Assembly: GCA_038503035.1 (NCBI GenBank)
Contig: JAVSML010024005.1
Coordinates: 817,530 to 881,529 of the forward strand
DNA from: Crocodylus rhombifer
Lineage: Eukaryota > Chordata > Crocodylia > Crocodylidae
DNA: 64,000 bases
Reading direction: 5' to 3'
Shown piece by piece: positions 55,201 through 59,789 of this stretch. Under the pieces are notes generated by a model. It had not been told where the DNA came from and made no database searches. It was given only the letters and a program-made list of their open reading frames with translations. Each line of letters begins with the position of its first letter. Within the stretch, counting starts at the first letter, position 1. Position numbers and translations under genes: made by a program.

Positions 55201-56873
55201 TGTGCCACTATTACATGTATTACTGTACCCAAAAGTCACTGGTGCCCTCTCTTAGGGTTATTATGGTACCCTTCTCATGCAGGGCTCAGCCAGCTCCGGC
55301 CAGTAAACAAACAGTTGTACTCCCTGCAGGGGCCAGGAAACTGAGTTCTAAACCCCCGCTGGGGTTTTGCTCACTGCCAGAGGCTCCTACCAGCGCTCAA
55401 CATCGCTTTTAGAGTTCCCTGCAGTGTGTGCTGGCGTGCTCCACCTCCTCCTCCTCCTCCTCCTCCTCCTCTTTCCGGTTCTGCGTTGTTGCCTCTTGCC
55501 TGTCCCATGCTCTTCTTTATACTGGCAGAGGAATTCTTGGCCCCTCCCTTTCCAACACACCTGGGTAAGGGGAATCTCTGCCGGGCTCCTTGGGGCTGTG
55601 GACCTGGGGCCACTAAACCTTTGATTAGCCCGTGAGCCTTGGAGCCTGGCGGCTCCTTCTCTCTCTCACAGTAGGAAATAATCTTCATTTTTGCACAGAG
55701 GAAGCTGAAGATGGAAATCTGTCCCTCTGGGCCCATGAGTGTCTTTGGAGGTGCTCTTTGTTGTGCAGATCAGGCAGGATTCCTTCCCTGGTGGTGTCAG
55801 ATGGCAAGCAGGGAGGCATAGAAATCTTTCTTGTTGTTCAGCAATGAAGGTTATAATCCAAGATCTCAGGAGGAAGCACTTTTCCAAAAAGGAGTGGCCC
55901 AGAACACAAATTCCTTCTTTAATAAAATACTGGTAAATTCTAAAGAAATGCACAAGTTAACAGTGGTGAGAGCTTGTGCTCATATAAGTGCTCTTAAATA
56001 GGTTTGTTAAATACAGACACAAAATCTTGAATACTTTGAATTTCGTGAACAACCTACAGAAGTAGTTTTCAGTAATTCCAGTAAAATTTAACGTTGAGCA
56101 TTTTAGGGAGTTAGCCTGGTTCACTGGATATAGAGCTAGATGGGCATGCAGCCTGGCTTCTTTTCCAGTGTAGCCATTGATGGCCTCCCACTCTGCCCAG
56201 TGCCTAAAACCTTATGTTCTGGCTGAGAAAGCACCCTTGTAATACAGGGAACATTTCTTTCAAACGTATAGGCTCATTTTCTCCATTCTGACTTATACCT
56301 AGTAGCTATTTCACTAAATGTTAGTGTCTGCTCTCCAGGGCCATCTACAGGGGGCGTGAATCAGGGTGACCACGCCAGGCCCTGCGTTTTGGGGGGCCCC
56401 GCAGAGCCAGGTGGAACAGCTGTGGTTCTGTTGCCGGCTTCACGTCCAGCCACCTGGCAAACCCCACTGCCGAATCCGGCACATCCAGCTGCTTGGCACC
56501 GGCCCCCCCGCCCCCAAGTCTGCTGCCGGCTTCATTTCATCCGGGGGTTGGGCCCCATACAGGCTGATTTGCCCCAGGCCCTGCACCCTGCTCTGATCAT
56601 CTCTCCTGCTCTCCTTACAAGACAGAATTATTGAGACTGCTGCTTGAGTCATTGAGTTTTGTTGATGATTTTTTCTTTTTTATTAAATAAACTCGCATTT
56701 TCTTCCTTTTTCTCTTCTTCAGAATTGAGTTTCTGCGACATTTGAGAAGTTTCTTCCAGATTATGTTTAAGATTGAAACCAAATCATCTGATGAAGAGCG
56801 CAAAGGTGGAGAGAAAGTCTTAATGACATGTGTTGGCATTGGATTTTCCAACCTTAACAAGACAATAAAGTGA
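960..56873 (+). CDS. RCL1: RCL1, RNA terminal phosphate cyclase-like protein 1 (9 coding exons, spliced)
   Basis: Joining 960-1095, 6260-6331, 8638-8813, 21002-21076, 23448-23572, 26286-26411, 34687-34843, 47415-47518 and 56723-56873 gives one open frame of 1122 bases, 373 residues plus stop, the length of human RCL1. Every intron is GT-AG and phases are compatible throughout. The protein matches vertebrate RCL1 from end to end. The RTC family signature RGxxPxGGGxV is at residues 157-167. Known of the family: RCL1 has the cyclase fold but lacks cyclase activity. It binds the GTPase BMS1 in the nucleolar small-subunit processome and is needed for early pre-rRNA cleavages toward 18S rRNA. Whether it is itself the nuclease is disputed. 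The region aligning with the catalytic histidine of true cyclases reads SPYT near the exon 8/9 join, with no histidine there (inference from remembered alignments). Start choice: ATG at 960 has A at -3 and G at +4 and gives the conserved N terminus. No frameshift or premature stop is seen. Confidence 0.97.
1595..1735 (-). mobile_element. CR1 LINE 3' end, minus orientation
   Basis: TCATAGAATTACGGAGAAGT and then AGGCCGGAAGGGACCTCCAG and GGTCATCTCGTCC are the reverse complement of the CR1 3' tail (ATTCTATGA end). It is a short 5'-truncated copy; its inner boundary is approximate. Confidence 0.7.
3628..3894. mobile_element. hAT-type nonautonomous element (decayed)
   Basis: The left end reads AGTGCTCAATGCCCAGTC with TAGGCCAGATCTGGCC, and the right end reads GGGCCAGAAGATCGAGCACC, giving imperfect inverted termini. 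The layout matches the better element at 42241-42784 (GGCCAGATC near the left end, GGGCCAGAGATTGAGCACC at the right). No convincing target duplication was found. Confidence 0.5.
3903..4172. mobile_element. hAT-type nonautonomous element, CAGTGATTCTCAACC family
   Basis: It starts CAGTGCTTCTCAAAC and ends GGTGTGGCACCCTGGCTAAG followed by TGTCACTG. The interior (GAACAGGTCAGAATGTTTTTAAC and neighbouring words) is the reverse complement of interiors at 19565-19790, 22838-23092 and 59790-60246. Target duplication is unclear. It abuts the previous element with only 8 bases between. Confidence 0.55.
4195..4562 (+). mobile_element. CR1 LINE 3' fragment
   Basis: About 370 bases of CR1 3' sequence: GTTAGATATTAGGGAGAACT, then GAGGCTGCTGAATCTCCGTC, TGGAAACTTTCAAG, AGGTGGTCCCTTCCACC and a terminal CTGTGATTCCATAGGA tail. 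The strand is +. Confidence 0.8.
5049..5233 (+). mobile_element. 185-bp hAT MITE with perfect 8-bp TSD
   Basis: The termini CGGGACAGGCAA and TTGCCTGTCCCTG are inverted copies. The element is flanked by GTTTAAAT at 5041-5048 and 5234-5241, a perfect 8-base duplication. The same family is present at 13947-14133 and 29704-29872, and in reverse at 15842-17154 and 63387 onward. Confidence 0.9.
6260..6331 (+). CDS. RCL1: RCL1 coding exon 2
   Basis: This 72-base exon encodes residues 46-69. It ends in GSRIEINQT plus one base of a glycine codon (phase 1 to phase 1). The acceptor has a polypyrimidine tract ending CCCAACAG, and the donor is GTGAGT at 6332. The peptide matches the vertebrate RCL1 segment with [13 protein letters not shown]. 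Confidence 0.95.
6371..6851. mobile_element. Tigger/pogo-like DNA transposon (nonautonomous)
   Basis: Terminal inverted repeats CAGACAGTCCTCAGACTTAC and (reverse complement of the right end) CAAGCAGTCCTCGACTTAC are flanked by TA on both sides (6369-6370 and 6852-6853), as expected for a TA-inserting mariner-superfamily element. It is 481 bases long with no transposase frame. The interior words on losing one's frame and AATAACC are not diagnostic. Confidence 0.75.
7130..7242 (+). repeat. TG-rich microsatellite
   Basis: Interrupted (TG)n with TATG and TCTG variants. The open frame through it is cysteine/valine low complexity and not a gene. Confidence 0.9.
8638..8813 (+). CDS. RCL1: RCL1 coding exon 3
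   Basis: This 176-base exon encodes residues 70-128, including the conserved [13 protein letters not shown] and [13 protein letters not shown] segments and ending VTNDQVDPS in phase 0. The acceptor is CTCTGTAG and the donor is GTAAGT at 8814. Reading without splicing continues only a few codons into the intron before losing similarity. Confidence 0.96.
9924..10133 (+). mobile_element. hAT-type MITE, CAGTGGTCACGAACC family
   Basis: The left end CAGTGGTCACGAACC and right end TTGGAGACCATGG are imperfect inverted termini. It is flanked by GTGAAGGG (9916-9923) and GTGTAGGG (10134-10141), a 7 of 8 match. The interior contains GATCTACAGGTGGATCCCGG-type sequence and no frame of interest. Confidence 0.75.
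11160..11510 (+). repeat. Purine-rich tract
   Basis: About 350 bases are strongly biased to A and G on the + strand without a fixed repeat unit. A 128-codon minus-strand frame crosses it only because pyrimidine-rich DNA has few stop codons. Confidence 0.6.
12696..12922. mobile_element. Foldback MITE with GGGCATGTCTACATG end
   Basis: The left end is GGGCATGTCTACATG and the right end reads, in reverse complement, GGGCACATCAACACG. A 3-base TCT flanks both sides (12693-12695, 12923-12925). Inside is a long palindrome: CTTAATGTCCATTGGATTAA pairs with the reverse complement of TTAATCCAGTGGGCATTAAG. A 3-base duplication would suit PIF/Harbinger, but the class is not proven. A relative is at 61544-61725. 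Confidence 0.65.
13341..13830. mobile_element. hAT-type element, left end recognised, right end uncertain
   Basis: CAGTGATTTTCAACCAGGGT followed by GCTGC is the same start as at 22838. The following 480 GC-rich bases have no clear right terminus before the next hAT at 13832. The 61-69 codon frames here are not supported as genes. Confidence 0.4.
13832..14164. mobile_element. Decayed hAT interrupted by a second hAT
   Basis: The left end CAGTGGTGCTCAACC and the right end GGTTGGGAACCCCTA are inverted copies. Flanks AGCTAGAT (13824-13831) and TCCTAGAC (14165-14172) agree at 5 of 8 positions including central TA. The element at 13947-14133 lies inside it, so this one is older. Confidence 0.6.
13947..14133 (+). 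mobile_element. 187-bp hAT MITE nested in another hAT
   Basis: Ends CCGGGGCAGGCAA and TTGCCCATTCCTG, with TSD GTCTTGAG (13939-13946) and GTCTTGAT (14134-14141), 7 of 8. It belongs to the same family as 5049-5233 and 29704-29872. Confidence 0.88.
14366..14819. mobile_element. 454-bp hAT-type element with perfect 8-bp TSD
   Basis: It is flanked by CAAGGAAG at 14358-14365 and 14820-14827. The ends TAGAGCTGTGTG and CACACCGCCCTC are inverted at 9 of 12 positions. Inside are repeated GAAACATTTCCGAAACGTTT-like words and CpGs, suggesting a younger copy. Related ends occur near 37855. Confidence 0.8.
15842..17154 (-). mobile_element. 1.3-kb nonautonomous hAT with internal CAC-rich tandem repeat
   Basis: The left end TGGGGGTGGGCAAAATATGG and right end AATAATTGCCTGCCCCTG are the family ends of 5049-5233 in reverse. 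TSD TTTTACTT (15834-15841) and TTTTACAT (17155-17162) agree at 7 of 8. The interior is GC-rich, non-coding by appearance, and includes a CCCCAC/CCCACA-type simple repeat at about 16862-17062. A 363-codon plus-strand frame crosses it, but its composition is low complexity (His/Pro/Thr/Gly) and it shows no family, so I do not call a gene. Confidence 0.85.
16862..17062 (+). repeat. CCCCAC/CACACC low-complexity tandem tract
   Basis: Irregular repetition of C-rich hexamers without G on the + strand, inside the 1.3-kb hAT. A similar tract is at 36880-37112 in intron 7. Confidence 0.85.
18300..18480 (+). mobile_element. MIR-type SINE remnant
   Basis: CACTTTGTCTCAAGTCTTCA, then TCTGTAAATTGAGGACAAAA and GTAAACTCTTTCAAACAGGA resemble the core and 3' part of MIR-type SINEs (the CATCTGTAAAATGGGG region and the GTAAGCTCTTTGGGGCAGG tail). 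Boundaries are approximate. Confidence 0.5.
19565..19790 (+). mobile_element. hAT-type element, right part, CAGTGATTCTCAACC family
   Basis: Interior words AATGGGAATCTATAGTGTTA, GAGTTCTTTGCAACAG and AAAAAATGAGTGAAAGCTTA and the end GTTGAGAACTACT match the copies at 22838 and 59790. The left terminus is missing. Confidence 0.55.
21002..21076 (+). CDS. RCL1: RCL1 coding exon 4
   Basis: This 75-base exon, in phase 0 at both ends, encodes residues 129-153 ([20 protein letters not shown], then SLELK). The acceptor is CTGTTCTAG and the donor is GTAAGG at 21077. It is too short to stand out as an open reading frame and was found by similarity to the RCL1 protein. Confidence 0.94.
21417..21738. mobile_element. 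Tigger-like MITE
   Basis: The left end AGCAAAAGCTCTGTTATCTG and the reverse complement of the right end, AGCAAAAGCTGTGTTATCCA, form a terminal repeat of about 23 bases with three differences. The words GGGGGATGCCGGTTAATC and GCCAGTTAATCAAATGTGC are typical of Tigger-like nonautonomous elements. TA lies close to both ends, but the exact boundary is ambiguous by a few bases. Confidence 0.6.
22838..23092 (+). mobile_element. hAT-type MITE, CAGTGATTCTCAACC family
   Basis: It starts CCAGTGATTCTCAACCAGGG and ends GTTGAGAACCACTGC. Flanks CATGTATG (22830-22837) and CCTGTATG (23093-23100) agree at 7 of 8; the boundary may be off by one base. Related copies are at 3903, 13341, 19565 and 59790. Confidence 0.7.
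23448..23572 (+). CDS. RCL1: RCL1 coding exon 5 with the RTC signature
   Basis: This 125-base exon encodes residues 154-194 plus two bases of codon 195. It contains [16 protein letters not shown], the family signature RGxxPxGGGxV at residues 157-167, and ends with KIKRIRGT. The donor is GC|GTATCTTTT, weak as a U2-type site but one base from the U12-type consensus GTATCCTTT. Human RCL1 has G where this protein has K in PPKGGG. Ending at 23572 is required to keep frame with exon 6. Confidence 0.93.
24950..25098 (-). mobile_element. hAT-type fragment ending GGTTGAAAACCACTG
   Basis: The right end CATAGGTTGAAAACCACTG is a hAT terminus, and CAGTCTGTGGATCATAGG precedes it. The left end AAGCCATTTTCAGCC is a decayed inverted copy. 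No target duplication could be confirmed. Confidence 0.5.
26266..26273 (+). promoter_or_regulatory. RCL1: Probable U12-type branch site of RCL1 intron 5
   Basis: TCCTTGAC lies 12 bases before exon 6 and matches the minor-spliceosome branch consensus. The spacing (branch A to AG end, 13 bases) is inside the usual 10-20 range for U12 introns. Confidence 0.7.
26286..26411 (+). CDS. RCL1: RCL1 coding exon 6
   Basis: This 126-base exon runs from phase 2 to phase 2. It completes codon 195 as alanine, then reads [35 protein letters not shown] and TSGK (the last codon is split). The acceptor is CACAATGTAG with no pyrimidine tract but with TCCTTGAC just upstream, which fits a U12-type intron. The donor is GTAAGT at 26412. 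Confidence 0.93.
29704..29872 (+). mobile_element. 169-bp hAT MITE with TSD
   Basis: Ends CAGGGGCGGGCAA and TTGCCCACCTCTG are inverted. TSD GCGTAGAC (29696-29703) and GTATAGAC (29873-29880) differ at two positions, both compatible with CpG or transition decay. This is the cleanest copy of the family for building a consensus. Confidence 0.9.
30167..30501 (+). mobile_element. 335-bp hAT MITE, CAGCGGTTCTCAACC family
   Basis: Ends CAGCGGTTCTCAACC and GGTTGAGAAACACTG are inverted. TSD CTCTAGAG (30159-30166) and TTCTAGAG (30502-30509) agree at 7 of 8. The interior has GACCC-rich and AAAGGAGAATCCATTTTTAA sequence shared with 49563-49846. Confidence 0.9.
31401..31747. mobile_element. Foldback element (long inverted repeat), copy 1
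   Basis: The two arms around position 31610 are nearly reverse complements: TGCACTTTTGAACTAAAGCA on the left and GTTAGTTCAAAAGCACGCCG on the right, extending to GTATAAG and CTTATAC. A second copy is at 57817-58101. Outer ends (TATATATACACATAG, GCATGTGTAAAAATGGC) resemble those of copy 2; no target duplication is clear here. Confidence 0.65.
33693..33995 (-). pseudogene. Helitron remnant: helicase C terminus and 3' end
   Basis: On the minus strand a frame reads [16 protein letters not shown], the motif VI region of Helitron helicase, then a stop codon and a short tail ending NEVLQ followed by TAA at 33843-33845. About 150 bases further the DNA ends in a hairpin-like ACCCAGGCAAAGAACAGGT and the terminal CTAG (33693-33696), next to host A/T, as Helitrons do. 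Only the last part of the element is present. The in-frame stop marks it as dead. It lies antisense to RCL1 within an intron. Confidence 0.75.
34687..34843 (+). CDS. RCL1: RCL1 coding exon 7
   Basis: This 157-base exon encodes residues 237 (completed) to 289: [20 protein letters not shown] and then [19 protein letters not shown] through LLLEEIYR, ending in phase 0. The acceptor is TCTCTTTCAG and the donor GTAAGT at 34844. It is one of the most conserved parts of the protein. Confidence 0.96.
35487..35543 (+). repeat. 57-bp direct repeat, copy 1
   Basis: GCTCATTCACTCCTACTCTG through GGTAGGGCTCTCAG recurs at 36099-36155 with four differences in 57 bases. The two copies are 612 bases apart. It could be a local duplication or two copies of an unnamed repeat. 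Confidence 0.8.
36099..36155 (+). repeat. 57-bp direct repeat, copy 2
   Basis: GCTCATTCACTCCCACTCTG through GGTAGAGCTCTCAG, 53 of 57 identical to 35487-35543. The flanks on both sides differ. Confidence 0.8.
36880..37112 (+). repeat. CACACC/CCCAC low-complexity tract
   Basis: An irregular C- and A-rich tract almost free of G, similar in style to 16862-17062. Frames through it on either strand (up to 192 codons on minus) are composition artefacts. Confidence 0.85.
37490..37665 (+). mobile_element. MIR-type SINE
   Basis: GGGCACTGGACTGGAATGCT, TAGACAAGTCCCTTCCTCTC and TTTGTAAGCTGTTCAGAGCA follow the order of a sauropsid MIR-type SINE. The ends are approximate. Confidence 0.55.
37855..38470. 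mobile_element. Composite repeat with about 75-bp inverted repeats
   Basis: It starts AGAGCTGTGCAAAGCTTCAG, like the hAT at 14366. From 38042 the sequence TTTTTTCTACGTATCTCAAG with GTACCAGG is repeated inverted at the right end (CCTGGTACCTTGGGGTATGT followed by AGAAAAAA to about 38466). Between the arms lie GC-rich sequences with ACCCAGAAGTGGACC words that also pair. Whether it is one element or a foldback inserted in a hAT is open. Confidence 0.5.
42241..42784 (+). mobile_element. 544-bp hAT-type element
   Basis: Ends CAGTGGAGTTCAACTTTTTT and GATTGAGCACCCCTG are imperfect inverted termini. Flanks ATCTACCC (42233-42240) and GTCTGCCC (42785-42792) agree at 6 of 8. The GC-rich interior gives a 131-codon minus frame without any recognisable domain. 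Confidence 0.7.
42883..43075 (+). mobile_element. MIR SINE
   Basis: CAGTTCAGTGATTAGGACAC, AGGGTTCAAGTGAC, then CTGTGTCTCAAGTGTCCATC and TGTAAAATGGGATATATACA follow MIR from its tRNA-like head to the core and 3' part. The strand is +. Confidence 0.7.
43707..44775 (+). pseudogene. CR1 LINE ORF2 3' part (reverse transcriptase, broken)
   Basis: A first frame (about 43713-43845) gives [17 protein letters not shown] and the reverse transcriptase motif [13 protein letters not shown] frame change follows, then 43931-44485 encodes the thumb and C-terminal part ([43 protein letters not shown]). The catalytic FADDTKL motif expected near 43890 reads FVGGMKL, so the two aspartates are lost. A run of G at 44457-44469 disrupts the frame near the end, and the 3' tail ends AACAACTATGAAATTA. 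It is 5' truncated and inactive. Confidence 0.88.
44906..45304 (-). pseudogene. hAT transposase, C-terminal dimerisation region
   Basis: The open frame encodes [18 protein letters not shown] and then [10 protein letters not shown], the hallmark of the hAT C-terminal dimerisation domain, followed by a Ser/Glu/Asp-rich tail. Upstream in the same frame (to about 45380) transposase-like sequence continues with two stop codons, one in a W*KGYC context. The N-terminal zinc finger and catalytic core are absent from the window. The 132-codon stretch is unusually intact for a remnant, so it may be fairly young. Confidence 0.8.
47415..47518 (+). CDS. RCL1: RCL1 coding exon 8
   Basis: This 104-base exon encodes residues 290-323 plus two bases of codon 324. 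It contains [20 protein letters not shown] and [13 protein letters not shown] (the last codon is split). The acceptor is GTTTTGCAG and the donor GTAAGT at 47519. Confidence 0.95.
48264..48342 (+). ncRNA. MIR101-2: miR-101-2 precursor hairpin (intron 8 of RCL1)
   Basis: The 79-base stretch matches the human mir-101-2 precursor almost base for base. The 3p arm at 48312-48332 is identical to mature miR-101-3p, seed ACAGTACT. The 5p arm at 48275-48296 differs from the human one by a single base (CCGGTGC for CCGATGC). The two arms pair around a GTATACGTGAAAG-type loop. In mammals MIR101-2 lies in an intron of RCL1 in the same orientation, and this window shows the same. miR-101 is a conserved vertebrate microRNA; EZH2 is a known target. 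It is probably processed from the RCL1 transcript, although an own promoter cannot be excluded. Confidence 0.97.
49316..49554 (+). mobile_element. 239-bp hAT element, CAGAGGTTCCCAGCC family
   Basis: Ends CAGAGGTTCCCAGCC and GGTTGGGAACCACTG are inverted. It is flanked by perfect CCTTAGAA copies at 49308-49315 and 49555-49562. An A-run (AAAAAAAAAAGG) precedes the right end. Confidence 0.9.
49563..49846 (+). mobile_element. 284-bp hAT element, CAGTGGTTCTCAACC family
   Basis: Ends CAGTGGTTCTCAACC and GGTTGAGAAACACTG are inverted. It is flanked by CCTTAGAA at 49555-49562 and 49847-49854. It shares its left duplication with the neighbouring element and its family with 30167-30501. A C-run lies at about 49655-49670. 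Confidence 0.92.
51068..51113 (+). repeat. TTTTC/T-rich pyrimidine tract
   Basis: A simple tract of T with regular C interruptions (TTTTC units). The lysine-rich or phenylalanine-rich frames across it are not genes. Confidence 0.9.
54545..54700 (-). mobile_element. Unassigned interspersed repeat 3' end
   Basis: Read on minus it contains CCTGATGAAGGGCATGTGAG, CCCAAAAGTG and TTGGTCTAATAAAAGGTATC, a recurrent motif set at the 3' end of some vertebrate retroelements. I cannot assign the class with confidence. Confidence 0.4.
54709..55670 (-). mobile_element. Solo LTR with perfect 5-bp TSD
   Basis: The block begins TGTCGGGTATTGCAG and ends CTCTCTCACA, so it has TG...CA termini. It is flanked by GTAGG at 54704-54708 and 55671-55675. 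It is richer in CpG than its surroundings. On the minus strand a TATAAA (55516-55521) lies about 150 bases from one end and an AATAAA (55132-55137) further on, which suggests minus orientation with a short U3 and a long R. No internal retroviral or gypsy sequence adjoins it, so it is a recombined solo LTR. Family not identified; a (CTC)n run is at about 55444-55470. Confidence 0.82.
56723..56873 (+). CDS. RCL1: RCL1 coding exon 9 (last) with stop codon
   Basis: This 151-base terminal exon completes codon 324 and encodes the C terminus. It contains [20 protein letters not shown] and [13 protein letters not shown] and ends NKTIK followed by TGA at 56871-56873. The acceptor is a long pyrimidine tract ending CTTCTTCAG. 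Compared with human RCL1, differences cluster around the short [10 protein letters not shown] segment. Confidence 0.95.
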
Positions 56874-59065
56874 TAAACATCTGCTGAAATACTGAAATGT
56901 AAAGTCAAAAGTGATGCAAAAAAGATTTGGTTTAACTTTGTAGATATAAAATGTTCGTGCCTGTACCATTTTCCTTTTCCCCCCAGGCTTAAGGGTTGCT
57001 GTTACTGACTTGAAAAATATTTAGTTTTCACTTTTACCTTTTTTGTGAAAAAGTTAATGAGGGAAAAGCAAGAAAACTGACCACAAGAGAAATATGATGC
57101 AAAATGATGTACCAAAATGGAGGTGGAGTTGTAAGGCCACTTTAAAGTAGCACCTAAACTGAGGCAAGGTACAAGCTAGGGCAAGTCACTGGTTTATAGA
57201 TTTCACATACGGAGAGTTTGTCAAGTGCCTTGATCCTGCAAACACTCATGTAGTCCCATGATCTTCAACAGGACTTTGCTCAAACAAATGAAAGCTACAC
57301 ATATGGAAGTGTTTGTAAGACTGCGGCCTGAGTCTTGTATGGAGACTCTGGCTCTTGAATAAGAGCCTTCAGGTGCATGCAGAAGCTCCTCAAGATTCAC
57401 TAGCTTTGGATCAAATCCTAAGCATTCAGATTCAGTGCACTGTAGGTCTGGGGAATAAGGAAAAAATAAATGCCACGTAACTTCTAAAATATAGTGAAAG
57501 ATGCATCTGCCTGTACTAGGCTCAATCAGTCCTCTTCCACCAGGTTGGAAGGAGAAATCTTTTGACAGAGTATTTTATCTGTAAACTGTGTTATTTCAGA
57601 TGTTTTTTCACTGGCAGAGCAACTGTCCCAATTTGTTCATTGTACGTTATTGCCATATGCTCCAGAATGGAGTTGCTGTGACCATTGGGGAAAGAAAACA
57701 ACCTGGCTTCATAACTGCAAGATAAAGCTGCGTGTGGTCTTGTGTAACTGCTCTTTCCGTGGGGGAAAGGAAGTTTGCCTGGAATTTCTGTCCTAAAATC
57801 TGATGGGGGCATCTCAGGGCATTTATACACATACATTTGTCTGCTCTGGAATGGATTTAATTAATTGAGTCTGCAGAGCATGCAAGCTGATGTGCCTGGC
57901 GCTGCATCACATGCATTTGTATAAACAGCAAAATGCACATCAGCACTGAGAAAATGGCAGCAGTGCCCTTTTGAACTAAAATACTTTGATGTGTTTTAGT
58001 TCAAAAGTGCCGCCACCATTTTCTGAGCACTGACATGCATTTCGCTGTTTATACAAATGTATGCACCTCAGTGCGAGGCTTAAGTATGTGTACAAATGCC
58101 TTCAGATTCCCAAATGATGAAAGGCCCTAATGGGAACACGGCAGAGGTACTGAGTAAATGCCATGAAACCTGTTGGAGTTAAGTAAAGAACTCTCAGGGA
58201 AAAGAGAAGTCTTTACACTTGCCTACAAGTTGAAGTAGCCTATATTCATATTTAGAATCACATCAGAGGGTCAGTCATGTGAGCTGCCCTTCTTATCTAT
58301 GCTTCCCCATGACAGCTGCACTTGAGAAGCTCAGAAAAACAGACAAGTAGTGGGCAGATCAGTCCCTAGAAGGAATCTGTTTAGTGAAGGTGCCTGTTCC
58401 GCAAGCTCTTTTAGGAATCATTTGGCCCAGTAGGGCACAGAAGGGCTAGAAGTCATGCATAGAGTATTGTGGGATTGCTGTTGCTGGGCTTCTTGTGCTA
58501 GGTCATGCAGCATTCAGGTAAGTTCTGAAGGAGAGGAGGGCAGGATAGACAGAAGCTCAGTCCCAGAGCTCTGCTCAGAATAGCTTCTGGGGCCAGGATT
58601 GCTGCCAGAGGATGGGCTTGAAGGGTTTTAATGTGGATAGTTGGAAGGTTTAGGCTACAGGACAGCCCTGCAGGTAGTGTTGTAGGCAAATCCACTGAGC
58701 ATGGCTGGTGTAAAATTAAACCACATGAAAAACTGGAGCAAGTAAAACTGGAGCAAGTACAACTGACTGTGTTATAATGGTCTTTTATTTAACCTTTAAA
58801 CATGCAAAATACTTTGATCAATATAGTTTTTACTCCACTAGAAGATACAGTGATATTATAACATCTTTATCAATTATCGTTGTAAGATGTGTATCCCTCT
58901 CTCTGATAGAGATGTGTTGTTCCCATGCAGGAATTTGAAAAAAGTTAGATATTTGATTGGGGTTTTTTTAGAGGCTGTAGTCTAATTTTTGTACTGGTTT
59001 TGTACCTATCTGCCTACATAAGTTTCTGCCTCCAGGAATAAAATAAAATCTATTTTTCATACATT
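56874..59065 (+). other. RCL1: RCL1 3' UTR region with two poly(A) signal positions
   Basis: After the stop codon an AATAAA is at 57465-57470, which would give a 3' UTR of about 0.6 kb. Overlapping AATAAA hexamers at 59037-59047 are followed by a T-rich stretch and would give about 2.2 kb. Which is used cannot be told from sequence. A small palindromic repeat begins TGATCCTGCAAACACT near 57232 and ends near 57332. A 285-base foldback element (57817-58101) lies between the two signals. Confidence 0.6.
57817..58101. mobile_element. Foldback element, copy 2, with 3-bp TSD
   Basis: Ends GGGCATTTATACACATAC and GTATGTGTACAAATGCCT are inverted and flanked by TCA (57814-57816, 58102-58104). The arms around TTTTGAACTAAAATACTTTG and TGTTTTAGTTCAAAAGTGCC form a long hairpin, and the element is clearly related to 31401-31747. 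It lies in the possible long 3' UTR of RCL1. Confidence 0.75.
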
Positions 59066-59789
59066 AAGCTTTCTTCCTTTTCATTAGATTTTCCCTCAGG
59101 CCAGTAATCTGATATTTCAAAAGATAAATGGAACCTTTGGACTGGCATGCCTGAGGCTCTTGCCGCCTTCAAGAACTTCTGGGAGGAGCAAAATGGATCC
59201 AGCTTGTTTTACAGCACACTGTGGGGAAGCCGTTCTTAAAAATGGAAGTGCTGGAGCAATTTGCGATATCTTGCATATCAGTGAAGGAAACTGTGAGATC
59301 TAGTGTATGCCCCAATACAGCCTGATTGATTTGCTGTAGCTGAAAAGCATGTCATTTCTTCACTGATATTTTGGGAACATGCCAAAAATGCTGCAGCTTT
59401 TGTCATATAATAAAGAATATGTTACTCAACCCCACTGGGGCCAGGCTGTGTAAATCAGCGTTTGGAACTGTGCCCCTACTGCTGAACACCTGACTAGGGC
59501 ACTCAGTTTCTAGATAGTCTGTGGAGGTCTTGGGACAAGTCTATATTCCAGTTGCTGCTATGACTTGTATACGTTAGACATACCAGAACTAGCTTAGCTA
59601 CATGGAGCTCAGCATAGCCTGCAAGACTGACCTAAGGAGCAAGGTAAATGTCTGGGCAGCTAGCCCACCCTAAGATCAACGCTGCTGTTGCTATACTGCT
59701 AGGAGTACCCATACCATAGAGTTTGAAGCTGGCTCACATATGTCTATGCTAAGCTGTAGTTGCAACAATAGTTGCAAATAGGACAAGCC

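Larger units (their letters stand above)
47519..56722 (+). other. RCL1: RCL1 intron 8 (9.2 kb), host of miR-101-2
   Basis: Besides the microRNA, it contains a hAT-like piece at 48749-48971 (AGGGGTCAGCAACATAGGCC start), two hATs in tandem at 49316-49846, TTTTC tracts at 51068-51113, a tail of an unassigned repeat at 54545-54700, a solo LTR at 54709-55670 and a GC-rich repeat block at 56338-56630. From 51.6 to 54.5 kb I recognise nothing. Confidence 0.75.

Noticed and set aside
55371..55736. 121-codon minus-strand frame with a poly-Gly run
   Set aside because: It lies mostly inside the solo LTR, and the Gly run is the (CTC)n repeat read on the minus strand.
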